64,000 bases of DNA from Rhynchopus sp. YZ270_cl-10 (Eukaryota; Euglenozoa; Diplonemea; Diplonemida; Diplonemidae): positions 744,001 through 808,000 of the forward strand of contig OZ037895.1 in NCBI GenBank assembly GCA_964035575.1, read 5' to 3'. The position numbers and the translations under genes are program-made. The notes beneath the pieces were generated by a model. That model did no database searches, was not told where the DNA came from, and saw only the letters and a list, made by a program, of their open reading frames with translations. This document shows positions 28,898 through 39,686 of the stretch, piece by piece (positions within the stretch are counted from its first letter, which is position 1; every line of letters starts with the position of its first letter).

Positions 28898-30950
28898 TTT
28901 TTTTTTTGTATTTTTTTGTTTTTTCTTTGTTTTTTTGTTGTTGTTTTTTTTTTTTGAAAAGTAAAAAGTATGTTTGAAAGTGTAACACACGTCTTCGTAG
29001 AAGACGGCGTTCCGCACATGTTTTGTCTTCGCAACCGTCAGTTGCGCTGGTCGTGGTGCCGCAGGTACGTCCTGGGCTTGCTTTGTGTTCGCAGTTTTTA
29101 TTTTCTTTTCTTTATTGTTTCAAGTTTTGGCCGGCGTCTCCTCAGCAGGTGTTGCTCCGCACGAGTTCAGGCAGGCTGGCCTCTGTCAGTTTTGCTGCGC
29201 TGATGTACTTCAGGCACAATTGGGGTTGCTCTAGCAGTAAGAACTTGAGCGACTTGTTTGGCAGTAGGTCTGTCCTTAGTGCCTTGGTGGCTGAACACAC
29301 TTTGAACATGTGCTTCAGTGTCGCCTTTGCTTTTGACGTGCAGTTGTTGCAGCGTGCCACGTCGTTGCTGCCCATGTAGTCGAACAGCGCAGGGTGGCGC
29401 TCTGTCCGCAGCAGTCTCATCTGCACTGCTCCCCGCCGCGTGAGCTCCGGTGTGCTCAGCTTGGGTCGCGCCACTCCCTTCGGGGTGTCCGCCGTGATCG
29501 TGCTGTAGAGTTCGCTCACCGGTTGCGGTGTGTAGCTGGAGCAGACTGCGCGTATCGCCGCTTTGCACGCCAGGAGCGTGAGTGGTTCCTCTTGTAGGCG
29601 GCCTTTTTGTGATGCCCGTTCTGCTTGGTACGTGGCCGTACCTAACTTGGCTTCGTGGTCCGCTTCCTCATTTCCACTCACCCCCACATGTGACGGGATG
29701 TACTGCATGATCACCCGCACCTTGGTTGTAGCCCGGTGTAGTGCCGACCACACGTCGCAGAGAAGTCCCGTAGCCCTCACCGGACCTGTCTCCAATGCAC
29801 GTAGTGCTGACTGGCTGTCTGTAAGGATTACCACCGTGTTGTGTTTGTGGTCCGTGCGGTGTAGTTCCTCCACCATCGGAAGTGCCTCTCTGATGGCCAC
29901 CAGCTCGGCGGTGTACGATATGCTCATCCGCCCTGCTCCGACGTTGGCTGTCGCTACTTCTTTGTCGCTGTCTCCCGGGTAGACCACAATGCCTGCACCC
30001 CCGTGGCCTCGTCCGCCTTCCACCGACCCGTCTGTGTAGACGTGAAGGTCCGCTGGTGGCAGCTCTGCGATGGTCTGCTCTGTCAAGCTTCTCGCCTCTG
30101 CGTCCGTCTGCGTGCCCTTCTTGAAGCCAGCCACGTAGGGCCGGATGTCGACCTTGGGGAGGACCTCCTTCCAGCGCCAGGGTGCCACCGGGTAGTGTGT
30201 CTGGGACATCGCTGGTTGGTCGTGGCGGTACATCTTCGTCTGTTCCACTGTGGCCTTCGCCGACCGTAACCAAGTCAGTTTCGTATCGCTTGAATGCATT
30301 GCACACTCTGCTGGGGTCTCCAGTTGTCGACGTGCACGTTCGTACAGGGCTGCTGCATCGAATTCGACGTGCTCTCGTATCTTCCTCAGGTGTGCTTCCC
30401 AGAGTAGGTCCTCTGCTGTGGTGTAGTAGTTACACCCGGTGATGACCCTCGCCCCCCTTCGGTGAAGTACTTCCAGAGTTTCAAGGCCTGCCTCATTTAG
30501 CGCTGGTCCCCACACCGCCAGTGCATACGTTATGGTCGGGAGCACGTACGTCATGTACACCTGTCTCAGCATGTGGGCATCGCACCCCCAGTCCCGTCCA
30601 GCCATGAGCTGGATCAGAGAAAGTTTTTTGAGGAACTTCGTCTTCACCGCCGCCAGTTGTGGCTGCATCGTCAGTGCGTCATCCAGTTCCACCCCCAGGT
30701 AACGGACCGTCTGCGCACGGTTCACCACTGCTCCGTCTGCGTACTTCACTTCGCACTTAGCTTTTCTGATGTCGGCACGATCGCCCTTCTCGGTCACTGG
30801 CATCACGAAGGTTTTCCTGCGGGATATCGTGAATCCAAGTTTGGGGAGGTGTTCCTCTAGCAGTGTAAGGACCTTCTGTATCGCCGCAGTTGCTTCCTCC
30901 AGTGTGCGCTCCGTACACTGGAGGACTCTGCGCTCCGTACAACTTTTGTG
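28866..30950 (-). mobile_element. 5'-truncated non-LTR retrotransposon (LINE with RNase H)
   Basis: A minus-strand element. Its poly-A tail appears as the poly-T run at about 28866-28955, and its body reads leftward from about 30950. Only the end of the reverse transcriptase, the RNase H domain and a C-terminal zinc knuckle remain, so it is 5'-truncated as most LINE copies are. An RNase H domain after the RT points to the I/Ingi/R1-like groups. At the truncated end a 24-bp stretch with TGTACGGAGCGC is repeated in tandem. I could not find a clear target-site duplication. Confidence 0.85.
29142..30806 (-). CDS. LINE polyprotein C-terminus: RT thumb, RNase H, CCHC
   Basis: 554 aa from the first candidate start, but the same frame is open back to about 30955, so this is a fragment of a larger ORF. 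The RT tail has the block TVRYLGVELDDALTMQPQL and the typical VLPTITYALAVWGPALNEAG segment. The catalytic YADD box is not present, having been lost with the truncation. RNase H keeps its acidic residues in YTDGSV, YTAELVAI, LTDSQSALRAL and IPSHVGVSGNEEADHEA. A CxxC...H....C knuckle follows (CNNCTSKAKATLKHMFKVC). The frame is uninterrupted, so the copy is fairly young, but it cannot reverse-transcribe by itself. Confidence 0.9.
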   Translation of the reverse strand: MMPVTEKGDRADIRKAKCEVKYADGAVVNRAQTVRYLGVELDDALTMQPQLAAVKTKFLKKLSLIQLMAGRDWGCDAHMLRQVYMTYVLPTITYALAVWGPALNEAGLETLEVLHRRGARVITGCNYYTTAEDLLWEAHLRKIREHVEFDAAALYERARRQLETPAECAMHSSDTKLTWLRSAKATVEQTKMYRHDQPAMSQTHYPVAPWRWKEVLPKVDIRPYVAGFKKGTQTDAEARSLTEQTIAELPPADLHVYTDGSVEGGRGHGGAGIVVYPGDSDKEVATANVGAGRMSISYTAELVAIREALPMVEELHRTDHKHNTVVILTDSQSALRALETGPVRATGLLCDVWSALHRATTKVRVIMQYIPSHVGVSGNEEADHEAKLGTATYQAERASQKGRLQEEPLTLLACKAAIRAVCSSYTPQPVSELYSTITADTPKGVARPKLSTPELTRRGAVQMRLLRTERHPALFDYMGSNDVARCNNCTSKAKATLKHMFKVCSATKALRTDLLPNKSLKFLLLEQPQLCLKYISAAKLTEASLPELVRSNTC

Positions 30951-31622
30951 TATATTACAGCACTAGAATGCATAAACAATAAATAAAAGCGACTTTCCAG
31001 AGTTGAGGACGACCTCCGTCTATATCTTTTAAGTACAATAGCCTTCGGGCGACATTGAGTACAGATCCTGCACTAGCAGGTGATTGTCGACACAACAAAA
31101 ACGGTAGTAGGTGTAACGTGATTGTCGATACAACAAAAACAAGCAAACAAACAACGGGGTTTTGTCTGAGTCACACGGCCAATGCCTCGCACCTATACAG
31201 AAAGGGTGCAACTCTTTTTTTTTTTCTTTCTTTTTGCACCCCCAGCTTCACTCCCCATTCTTGACCCATGCCTAATCGATACAAAAAAAAAAAAAAGAAC
31301 GAACATTTCATTTATTTCCATAACGATACAAAGCAAAACAGCTCCGAAGCCCCTCACACGGCCAACCCCTGCGACGACACCACAACTCTTCGACAGTCTA
31401 CAGCTGCACTCTCGACAGCTTTTTGGTCGAGATGGGAACGTTCCGTTCATCCACCTCGAGGTGTCTACACGCTATCAAATCCACTTTATCCACACCTGTG
31501 ATGCACACGAGAGGCGTATTTTAGAATTTTTTTTTGACTGAAATGCGTTTGAGCATGTTTCGACTATTTTTTTCCCCTTCTTCTCCACCATAACTTTCAG
31601 TTGGGAGGAAAGGCAGAACAGA
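30951..31622. other. Intergenic region with H4 and H2 modules
   Basis: Between the LINE 5' end and the coiled-coil gene. Contains H4 with a duplicated GATTGTCGA half (31042-31135) and an H2-like hairpin (31498-31524: GATGCACACGAGAGGCGTATT). A pyrimidine stretch ending CATAACTTTCAG (about 31592-31603) could be a splice acceptor of a 5'-UTR intron. Confidence 0.45.
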
Positions 31623-34001
31623 ATGTTCGCACACTCAAAGCCTCAACAAATGTCGCAGGCCCGTCGCGAAAGTTATCTCTCGCAACAGGAGAGGGTTTTG
31701 GACGAGGTAAAGGAGAACTGCGAGCGCCATGCACAGGAGCTTATCCTGAAGGAAAGCGCGCTGCGAGAGAAGGAGCGGCTGCATGGGTACTGCGACCGGC
31801 GCATGGAGGAGCTTCGCCATGCTGAGGCGATGCACAACCAGCGCGAAAACACCATCTGCGAACGCGAAGCCTCCCTTACCGTGCAGGAAACGGACCTAGA
31901 AGCAACTACACAAGCCCGCCACCTCCGCTATGAAGAGCTTATCAAACCCCTTCTTGCAAGAGAACAACGTGTCCTGGACGCAGAACAGCAGCTCCGCCGC
32001 GACTCCGAAAAGAACAAAGCTCTCATGCAAAAGGAGGCCCGCAACGTCGCTGAGCAACACGACTCTGCCAGAGCCCTGGAGGAGCGCGCCACCGCACTGC
32101 ACCAACAGGCTACCGACACAAAAACGAGAGTAGCGAAGAAAGAAGCCGAATTGGATCAGGTACACGAACAGGTTGCAGGAGAGTTACGTTCATTGAAGAA
32201 AAAGAGCGAAGAAATAGAACAGCGGGCGCGCAGTGTGGAGTGGAAGGAGAAGGAACTCGAATCTGATACACGAAAGATGATTGCGCGAGATTTGGCATTG
32301 CGACAGTCCGCAGATGAGGTAGAAATGTCTCAAGAAGAACTCCGCCTCCGGCACACCGAAATGCAAGAAACCAACGCAGCAGTTGACGTTCAAAAGCTTG
32401 AATTGAAAATGAAAATCCAACACCTCATCCAGCTTGAAACCGATATGAAAAAGAAGATGGAAAAGGCGATCTCCAGAGAGGCAGCTACTACACGCAATGA
32501 AAAGCTTCTTGGCGAAAAGCTGTTAGATTTGCAGGCGAAGGAGAACAATTTGCTGGCATTGCAGGGACAGCTTCGCAGCAGTTCAGAACGGCTTGCGGGG
32601 CAGGAAACAGCGTTGGCGAAGCTTGAGTCGGATCTGTCCACCCGACTTAAGGTTATCGAAAGCGGAGAACGCGAACTCCTTGCATGGCTTCGTGAATTAA
32701 AATGGCGTGAAGAGCATCTCACAGCCTCTTCCCTCCCTGCCTCTACATCCACCACAGAACACTTTGACCCTACTATGTGTGTCCAGGTTCAGCTACGTAG
32801 TGTCAAAACCGCGTATCTCTCTCATCTTCAAAGAAATACTTCTGAAACCAAAACAGATGCAAAACCGCAATCACCAAAACCTAAAGGAAAAGGGGCGCGA
32901 AAGGATCTATTTTCTGCCGAGCTTTCCGCAGCAAAGAATTTACAAGAAATAGAAAAACGGTGCAACACATTACGCAAAATACTGCAAAAATATCGCGCGA
33001 AATACAACTGTTTAGACACCCTACGGACAGAGGCAATCTCCTTCGTTAGTGACCCCCCACAACCCCAACCCCCTCTGGACCGTTCAGAACGATCCGACTC
33101 AATGATATCGCACGATGCATCTCTCACCCTCCCCTCTGTGGAAGCTGCAGCGCCGAAGTCAGAGGAAGGCGATGCACTGCTGGCACGCCTCTCTCCAGGA
33201 GAAACCAGTACTCTATCCCTTGCCATGCTGTTTGAAACGTCTTTGGTCTCTGAACAACGTTTTCTTAAAACATTAGAGCACACGCCACTCTTGGCTAGGC
33301 TGAACTGCACCCCTGATAGCGTTGTGATCCGCGATATGGAGGAATGGTATTTGAGGTTGAGAACTCTGGCAGGAGATCGGATTCAGTCGATTCTTGCAGA
33401 AAGGCTGCGATGGTTAGACCAGGCAGTGTCGATTCTCAAACACAAAGCAGGCCCTGTAGAAAACCGAGGCAACAGCATCGAAGAAATGCTTCGAAACACC
33501 ACTGGAGTCGGAGGAGGGGTTGGCGGGGGGTATCGCTATCGTCCAGGCCATGTCATGACTGACACCTGCAGGGCAAACACTTTAATAGGTACACAAAAGG
33601 CGAATATTATTGAAGGTCTCAGAGAAAAGGATCGAGAAAAGCAAAAACCCGCCCCACAAACGGCCCCAACGCCTAAACCAAAGAAGTTAACTCCGTTGCA
33701 GACGAAGCTGAGGTTGGTGGGGGTGAACGATAAACCTGTGTCAGCGTATCTGAAGCACTACTTCGATACTCCAATAGAATCTGCACCGACAGAGAAACAA
33801 AGCGAAATGGACCTCAATATCTCCAAAGAGAAGGAAGAAGAAGGAGGAGAAGAAGAAGAGGAAGCAGCGGAGAACACAGCTGACTCATCAAAAAGAAGTG
33901 AAGGGGAAGGACAACGCGGTGATGGTGAAGGAGGAGGAACTTCCCCAGGTGCATGTGATGGCGATTCTTCAAGCTACGATTCATGCTCAGACACTGCATA
34001 G
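31623..34001 (+). CDS. Large coiled-coil protein, function unknown
   Basis: 792 aa, no intron seen. Residues about 15-365 are almost entirely heptad-type helix rich in Glu, Lys, Arg, Gln and Leu (for example ALREKERLHGYCDRRMEELR), so a long coiled coil is certain. A basic Pro-rich patch follows (about 410-425), then a second helical region (about 430-470). A globular-looking segment covers about 530-620 (SLAMLFETSLVSEQRFLKTL). The tail is extremely acidic (EKEEEGGEEEEEAAE). Such proteins are common in flagellate cytoskeleton, basal bodies and axonemes, but nothing identifies a specific family. MFAHSK at 31623 is the first ATG; another Met follows nine residues later. Confidence 0.85.
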   Translation: MFAHSKPQQMSQARRESYLSQQERVLDEVKENCERHAQELILKESALREKERLHGYCDRRMEELRHAEAMHNQRENTICEREASLTVQETDLEATTQARHLRYEELIKPLLAREQRVLDAEQQLRRDSEKNKALMQKEARNVAEQHDSARALEERATALHQQATDTKTRVAKKEAELDQVHEQVAGELRSLKKKSEEIEQRARSVEWKEKELESDTRKMIARDLALRQSADEVEMSQEELRLRHTEMQETNAAVDVQKLELKMKIQHLIQLETDMKKKMEKAISREAATTRNEKLLGEKLLDLQAKENNLLALQGQLRSSSERLAGQETALAKLESDLSTRLKVIESGERELLAWLRELKWREEHLTASSLPASTSTTEHFDPTMCVQVQLRSVKTAYLSHLQRNTSETKTDAKPQSPKPKGKGARKDLFSAELSAAKNLQEIEKRCNTLRKILQKYRAKYNCLDTLRTEAISFVSDPPQPQPPLDRSERSDSMISHDASLTLPSVEAAAPKSEEGDALLARLSPGETSTLSLAMLFETSLVSEQRFLKTLEHTPLLARLNCTPDSVVIRDMEEWYLRLRTLAGDRIQSILAERLRWLDQAVSILKHKAGPVENRGNSIEEMLRNTTGVGGGVGGGYRYRPGHVMTDTCRANTLIGTQKANIIEGLREKDREKQKPAPQTAPTPKPKKLTPLQTKLRLVGVNDKPVSAYLKHYFDTPIESAPTEKQSEMDLNISKEKEEEGGEEEEEAAENTADSSKRSEGEGQRGDGEGGGTSPGACDGDSSSYDSCSDTA

Positions 34002-34712
34002 TGAAGAGGGGAGAAGAGATAGGAGAGAGGGAGAAGGACTCATGTAGTGTTGTGAGAGTTGCACAAATGGTTTACACCATGTGTGTGGGTACTCTTTTCG
34101 TTTTTTCCCCCTTTTGTGATTGACAAAAGAACAAAAAAAACTCACCCCCCATTCCCCCGGTGTGAGGAAGGATCGTGTGCATTCCCTAAGGTTTGTCGGA
34201 GCCGCTCGCGTTCATTGGGTTCCACAGATGAACGGTGTTGTGCTCCAGGACACAGTGTCTTTCTTGAATCTTTACATCATGCAATCACCCCTTTCCCCAT
34301 CAAGGTTGGGGCAAATGACCTGTGTGTGTGTGTGCCTTACAGTTTTCCTGTCAACAACTCCCAAACGCAAAAACAACACTTCTTTCGATACTCCATGGAG
34401 TGTCAAATGTGCAGCGTCCCAGAGGCGGTTTTGCACTTTTTCAACTTCTCTCTCTCTTTTTGCCTACAACATGCCACATTGCCCATCCCCCCCCATACCC
34501 CCTCTTACGAGGCCAGGACCCACTACCAGCAACACCAACAAAACCCAACCCAAACACCCCCCTTTTTTTACAGTATTCTTGAAACCTCTCCGATGACCCC
34601 TATTTTCAAAACCCGAAAAATTCTATTGGTGGGTAATCCTAGTTGATGTATCACCCCCCTACCACAATATCCAATACACAGAAGCCCCCCTCTCCCCATT
34701 TCCTACACAATA
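34002..34712. other. Intergenic region with a GCGT/GGTG module
   Basis: T/C-rich. A block at about 34195-34260 (CGTTCATTGGGTTCCACAG then ATGAACGGTGTTGTGCTCC) and one at 34415-34445 (GCGTCCCAGAGGCGGTTTTGC) belong to the GCGTTTTGCAC module family. No gene seen. Confidence 0.45.
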
Positions 34713-35396
34713 ATGTCGCAAGAGAATGCCTCCGATCTTGCGTCCCCTACTTTAAAGCCTGGGGTGGAGAATACTTCTATTATGTCCGCAGGGTCGTCCG
34801 CGCTCCCTAGCATTGGAGGGGAGGAGGTCCGGGCTGTGGATAGCATTACAGAGCCAGCAGTGGAGCAGGTGGTGACGTCAGGGTCTGTTGCTTCTATGTC
34901 TCAGGATACGCCGCGTGTAGTGGCATCGCAGACAAAGGCGTTGGAAGGACCATGTGTACCAGATCCGTTTCAACCAGACATCCCCGATGACATAAGCAGT
35001 GCAGACCTGGCCGCGTTGTTCTCTGCCAACTATGAATTGATGTTGCAGCCGTTGTACAGCTTCTTGTCGGATACTGCGCAGCATCAGCATCGTGTAGCGC
35101 ATTTATTGGATACCCTTAGGCCTGCTGGAGAAAATGGCAAACCCACCGATCTTGCCTCCTGTCTAAACACAGAGGAGGTGAAGACAATGCAGAAGACGTT
35201 GTCTCGTATGCCACAATATTCGAACAAATTGCAGGAGTTAGCAAAGAATATGAAGCAGTCGCGTGAAAAGGTTGCATCCCTCCGCGCGCAATCCCAAAAG
35301 GCAGCGCAACAAAGAAAATGGGAGCTTCAAGAAAAAAGGCAGAAGCAACAACCAGAAAACGAATCGACAAATGCGTTTGGGTTGGTTGGTGATTAA
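34713..35396 (+). CDS. Small protein with C-terminal coiled coil, unknown
   Basis: 227 aa from ATG 34713 (context CACAATAATG). Residues 1-90 are low-complexity Ser/Ala/Pro/Val-rich and probably disordered. Residues about 95-130 form a helical block (SADLAALFSANYELMLQPLY), and about 150-212 an amphipathic coiled coil (LQELAKNMKQSREKVASLRA) ending in a Lys/Gln-rich tail. Length and layout recall small coiled-coil subunits of complexes such as BLOC-1, but I see no diagnostic motif and do not assign it. The third-position composition and the clean frame argue that it is a real gene. Confidence 0.75.
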   Translation: MSQENASDLASPTLKPGVENTSIMSAGSSALPSIGGEEVRAVDSITEPAVEQVVTSGSVASMSQDTPRVVASQTKALEGPCVPDPFQPDIPDDISSADLAALFSANYELMLQPLYSFLSDTAQHQHRVAHLLDTLRPAGENGKPTDLASCLNTEEVKTMQKTLSRMPQYSNKLQELAKNMKQSREKVASLRAQSQKAAQQRKWELQEKRQKQQPENESTNAFGLVGD

Positions 35397-36376
35397 TTTT
35401 CTGAACTCTCTAAAAAAAAAAAAATACAAAATGGGTTAGAGGAGTTCGGGTGTATTTTCTTCTGCTGTCGGAAAAAAAAGATAAATTGTGATGTGTTCTG
35501 TGCCAGGTCTTAAAAAATCGCGGTTATATGACCTTATTGCTATCTCATCTCCTCCTTTTTTTGCTGTGTTCTATAAAATTTCGTGTGTTGACTGCAAAAA
35601 AAAAAATAGGGATCCGATTTTCTACAAAGATATCTCCTTGGTTCATCTTCTAAACCTTTTCTTTTGATCCCCACCCCCACACGGTGCTACATGCTACATC
35701 CCCTCCTACAACGTTTCGACACTTCCTTTTTTGCGCTAGGCTTCCAACTCAACTACGGAAATTCGTTTTCATTCATCTCCATCAGTTTTAGTTCCTTGGG
35801 GCCTCACGTTTTTGATAGTTGGGGTGGGGGGGGTTGGGCAGAACAGACAACGGAAATTGGAATACTAGTTGTTCTGTGTGTGACGTTGACGTTCAAGTTC
35901 AACATCGACTCTCTGGCCCGGCGTAGCTGGTGGTTGTCATAAATGTTTCTTGGCCGCTCCCTGCCTGGGAGAGTAGTGTCCCTGCGAGAGCCGATGCCAT
36001 CTGGTTGCGGCTCGAGGCACTCCTGGAGGTGTACCTTTTCCACCCTCTCCTCAGGTTGTCGACGAACTGGCACCTACAGGGTTTCTTCTTTTTCCTCTTG
36101 AATTTGTATCTATCGCCATGGACTGTGAGCTCCGCCCGAAGTGATGGAGACCTTCTTTCCTTCTTCCCTCAGTTCCGTAATGTACCCAGTGAATTGCCTC
36201 CTAGGGAGTGGTGCCGCGCCTGATTCCTTATCTATGGGCGGTCTAAATAATTAAGAATAAGTAGCTATTTTCAATTCAAATTCACTCACATATCGCAACT
36301 CTACTCTATAACACCCTACCCACAACAACCCTCCCCCCCTACAGGTGTGAGGTGTAGCATCCTCTACACATTTTTA
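35397..36376. other. Intergenic region, no gene seen
   Basis: T-rich first part. The block 35830-36230 is less biased but has stops in all frames. No strong repeat until the hairpin at 36377. Confidence 0.45.
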
Positions 36377-36404
36377 GGTGACTAAGCAGGAGGCTTAGTT
36401 CACC
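36377..36404 (+). repeat. H1 hairpin module just upstream of Sly1
   Basis: GGTGACTAAGC, AGGA loop, GGCTTAGTTCACC: the arms pair over almost their whole length (GGTGA/TCACC plus CTAAGC/GCTTAG). It ends 30 bp before the Sly1 start codon, so it may lie in the 5' UTR. The loop is shorter than in other H1 copies. Confidence 0.65.
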
Positions 36405-36434
36405 TTTAAACCAACCTTTTTTAAAGGCCGCAAC

Positions 36435-38837
36435 ATGCAGCCTGGGGTGAGAATGGCGAATTTATCGCTGAGGGATTTGACAAAATCAGCGCTTGTCGAA
36501 ATCCTGAGTGGCCAATGCGGGTCTGGAGGGGAGCTCTCTGGGAACATCTACGGGGACAGTGTCGCCACTGCATCGCATCACGAATGGTCGGTTCTTATCT
36601 TTGACAACTTTGCGAGAGATCTTATTGCTCCTATTCTGAAGGTTGGGGAACTTCGCAAGCTTGGTGTCACCTTATACCTTAAAGTGGAAAGTACACGTGA
36701 ACCTGTCCAGGATGCGCCTGCAGTGTATTTATGCCAGCCAACAGAGGACAACATTCGTCGTATCGCGCAAGATGTTATTGCAGAGAAGTACAAATCGTTT
36801 AACATAAATTGGGCAACACCCATTGACAGAAAGATGCTTGAGTACTTCGCAACAGAGTTGCAGCCTGCACAACACATCTCCACGGTGAATGTGAAGGATA
36901 GGTTTATGAGTTTTGTCTCCCCCGAGCGTGATTTGTTTTCATTGCAGATGCCGGACAGCTACTACACTATCGCGTCTGGGCATACGACGGATGCGCAGCG
37001 GGATGAGTACTTTAAGTTCATTGCGAACGGTATTCTTCACGTTCTTTTGACGCTTCAGGTGGTTCCTATTATTGCGTCGGTGGAGAGCGCAGTACCCTTA
37101 GCCGAGAAGGTGACAGAAGCGATTCAGGTTGCCCTCAGGGACCACACCCTTTCGCAGTCACCCGACGTGACCCGCCCCGTTCTGCTTTTATGCGAGAGAA
37201 CGACAGACCTGATAGCACCTCTGATCCAGCCGTCGACGTACCGTGCGCTGCTGCACGATACGCTCAACATGCGTCTCAACAAAGTCTCAATAGGCACCCC
37301 CGCAACAGACTACGAAATGGAGGAGGGTGACCCCTGGTGGAGCGAGCTTGCGACATCTGAACTGTACGACACCATTGAAGCCATTGCGAAGGATGCAGTC
37401 ACCGCAGAACAGCAGGAGAAGGCGCAGAAGGTATCCCCCAAAAAAGAGTTGTATTTCAGGATCTCTCTGCACTTTCTTTTTGCTCCCCCTTTTTCTACTG
37501 GGGGGGCTTTCCTCGCTTAGTGCTGTGGTGAGCTCCAAAGAGGAAAGCCAGATCTCCGGTGATATCTGTGGTGCCGTTTATCTCCTTTTGGGAGTGGTTT
37601 TGCCATTACGGAGACTAACCATTTTCCCACTACGGCCTTTTCACTGTGTGGTGAAAGCTGTCCTAGCACCTTTCACCCTCGGGTAGACCACAAAAGGGCC
37701 CCGGATGCAATTTAACGTCCAGCCCAGGACTGGCGTGAGGTGCGCCGGAAGTTTTCTTTTTCTAAAAAACTCAAATTTTTATGAAGTGACTTCCTCAAAG
37801 TGGTACTTTGTTTTCAGCACTTGTCCCACCCACTATCTTTGCACTATCAACTTCACTTTGTTTTCATAACAGGCGGAACTCAAGAACGACGACGTGCAGG
37901 CCTCCACAGAGGCTATGTTCCGTGTGATGGAGGGCAACCAGGCGGCGTCTGAGAAGAAGCGCTACCTCAAGACCCACTCCGCTCTCACCACGGAGCTGTC
38001 CGAAGCTATGCTCAAGGGCGAACTGCATAAATTCAACAACACTGCAGAGGAGATGCTCTACGAGAAGAAGTTCGACAACGACACCATCAAAGGGCTCGTT
38101 AAGGGGAAGAACAGCGTCGAGGCACGGGTCAGATTAGCGTTGCTCCACCGCCTTCTCATTGACGAAGACGATTCGGTATACCTTATTTATATCTTCCATT
38201 TTTTACCAAAAAAATCAAACAGAGTGCAACAGAATTCTCAAAAGACCTTGAGGCAAATCTGATACGCAATGCAGCACCTTCCGGTGCGACTGAAGGGGAT
38301 ACCCTTTCGGCGTCTGCTCCTCAGGCAGCTTCGAGTGTCCCCCCGCATCTTGCTTTTAGCTATGTGAAGTCTTGCTTAAAGCATTTTAAACAGCAGCGAT
38401 CGAGTCGGTCGTATACTTCATCGGCACCGAATAAAGCGGCGCAGAACATTAAGAATTTGTTTCAAACAAGTCATGCCTTCATGATGAAAGCCGTGCAAGG
38501 GTCTGACAAAAGGATGTTCCCGCATACCAAGCTGGTAGACGCCGTTCTGCAAACCCCGAAGAAGTCTGAAGAGCAGGAACGCAACGCAATTCTGAGTGAG
38601 CTGGCCTACTGCATCGACCCGAAGACGAACGGTACAGTGCAAATAGGGTCGTACGACTTTGACTCGGCCCTCATGTTCGTTCTGGGTGGAGGAAACTATC
38701 TGGAGTACGAAGACATCAAATCGTGGGAAGCAAAGGAGCAAAACGCCGGCAAACACGTAGTCTACGGTGTCACAGAGCTGCTCACAGGGAACAGCTTTTT
38801 GAAGCAGCTTTCGCATCTTGGGCAGGAATATCCTTAG
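36435..38837 (+). CDS. SLY1: Sly1/SCFD1-like Sec1/Munc18 protein (3 exons)
   Basis: Exons 36435-37430, 37873-38175 and 38223-38837, all in phase 0, give 637 aa (human SCFD1 is about 640). Introns are 442 nt (GTATCC...ATAACAG) and only 47 nt (GTATAC...AAACAG). The N-terminus has LIFDNFARDLIAPILKVGEL, the middle RPVLLLCERTTDLIAPLIQP, and the end LMFVLGGGNYLEYEDI with KHVVYGVTELLTGNSFLKQL. These are the classic SM-protein blocks, and the GGGNY and YGxTEL forms favour Sly1 over Vps45, Vps33 or Munc18. Sly1 binds syntaxin-5-type SNAREs and promotes ER-Golgi vesicle fusion. Reading through the first donor would add 30 non-conserved residues and stop, supporting the splice. An alternative start (MANLSLRD) is six codons downstream. 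Confidence 0.93.
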
Positions 38838-39678
38838 GATCCTTAGGAGAGAGGAGAGAGAGGTGCAGTTTTATTACCTCAATAAAATTTGTTTGGAATG
38901 CACTTTGCTGGCTTTTTCTTTCTTTTGAAGAAAAAAAAGAAGGTTATGGGAATCGAGGTTTTGGATCACATTTTGATGCAATCTTCTCCGTTCTTTACCA
39001 TTTTTTTTTTTTGAAAGATATGACGCATCTTTTAAATTTTTCTCTCTTTTTTCTCTCTTTTCTCTCTCCACATGAAACGAACTAACAAACGTTTTTTCCT
39101 TTTTTTTTTGAAGAATTTGTTGGAATAGTGTAGTTGCCACCTATGTATGTGTCAGGCTCCACTGTCCCTAAAGTCACTCTTTTTTTTTAAACCTAGGGAA
39201 GGCATGTGAGTGTCATCTATCTGTCCGAAAAGATTGGGGTGAGGGGGAGGGGGAGGGGAAGGGCAAAACAAAAAGGGAAGAAACTATGTGCAGGAACCTG
39301 TACATATTTTCTACAGATAAATTAACTGTTCTCGATCGAGGGTGGGGTGGTGGGGGGTGAGGGTGATGTGGAGCGTGGTTCGTTATGTTACGGTACGATT
39401 CAAAAAAAGAAAAAACACACACAACACTACTTTTGTGGAGTTCATCCTCTGGGTGTCCCTGACACTAAAACAAGTTTTCAAAAAAAAAAAACAAAAAGCA
39501 TTGCAGTGAATTACGAACGTCCCGCCCTAACAAAAAAAAGGTGGATCGGAAATCAATAGTTCTTTTCTTGCATGCAAATTTTGTTGGGCGTGACTTTTTT
39601 CGTGTTTTCACTTCAGAAGAGTGGAGTACATCCCCTCAGGGTCTGCGCTACAGCCAAAATTGGAAGACTATCTTTGGC
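38838..39678. other. Intergenic region with an H5 module
   Basis: T and A tracts. An A-tailed H5 copy is at about 39436-39480 (GTGGAGTTCATCCTCTGGGT), and a partial one at 39620-39645. A G-rich stretch 39236-39265 and 39340-39365. No gene seen. Confidence 0.45.
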
Positions 39679-39686
39679 TGTGTAAG

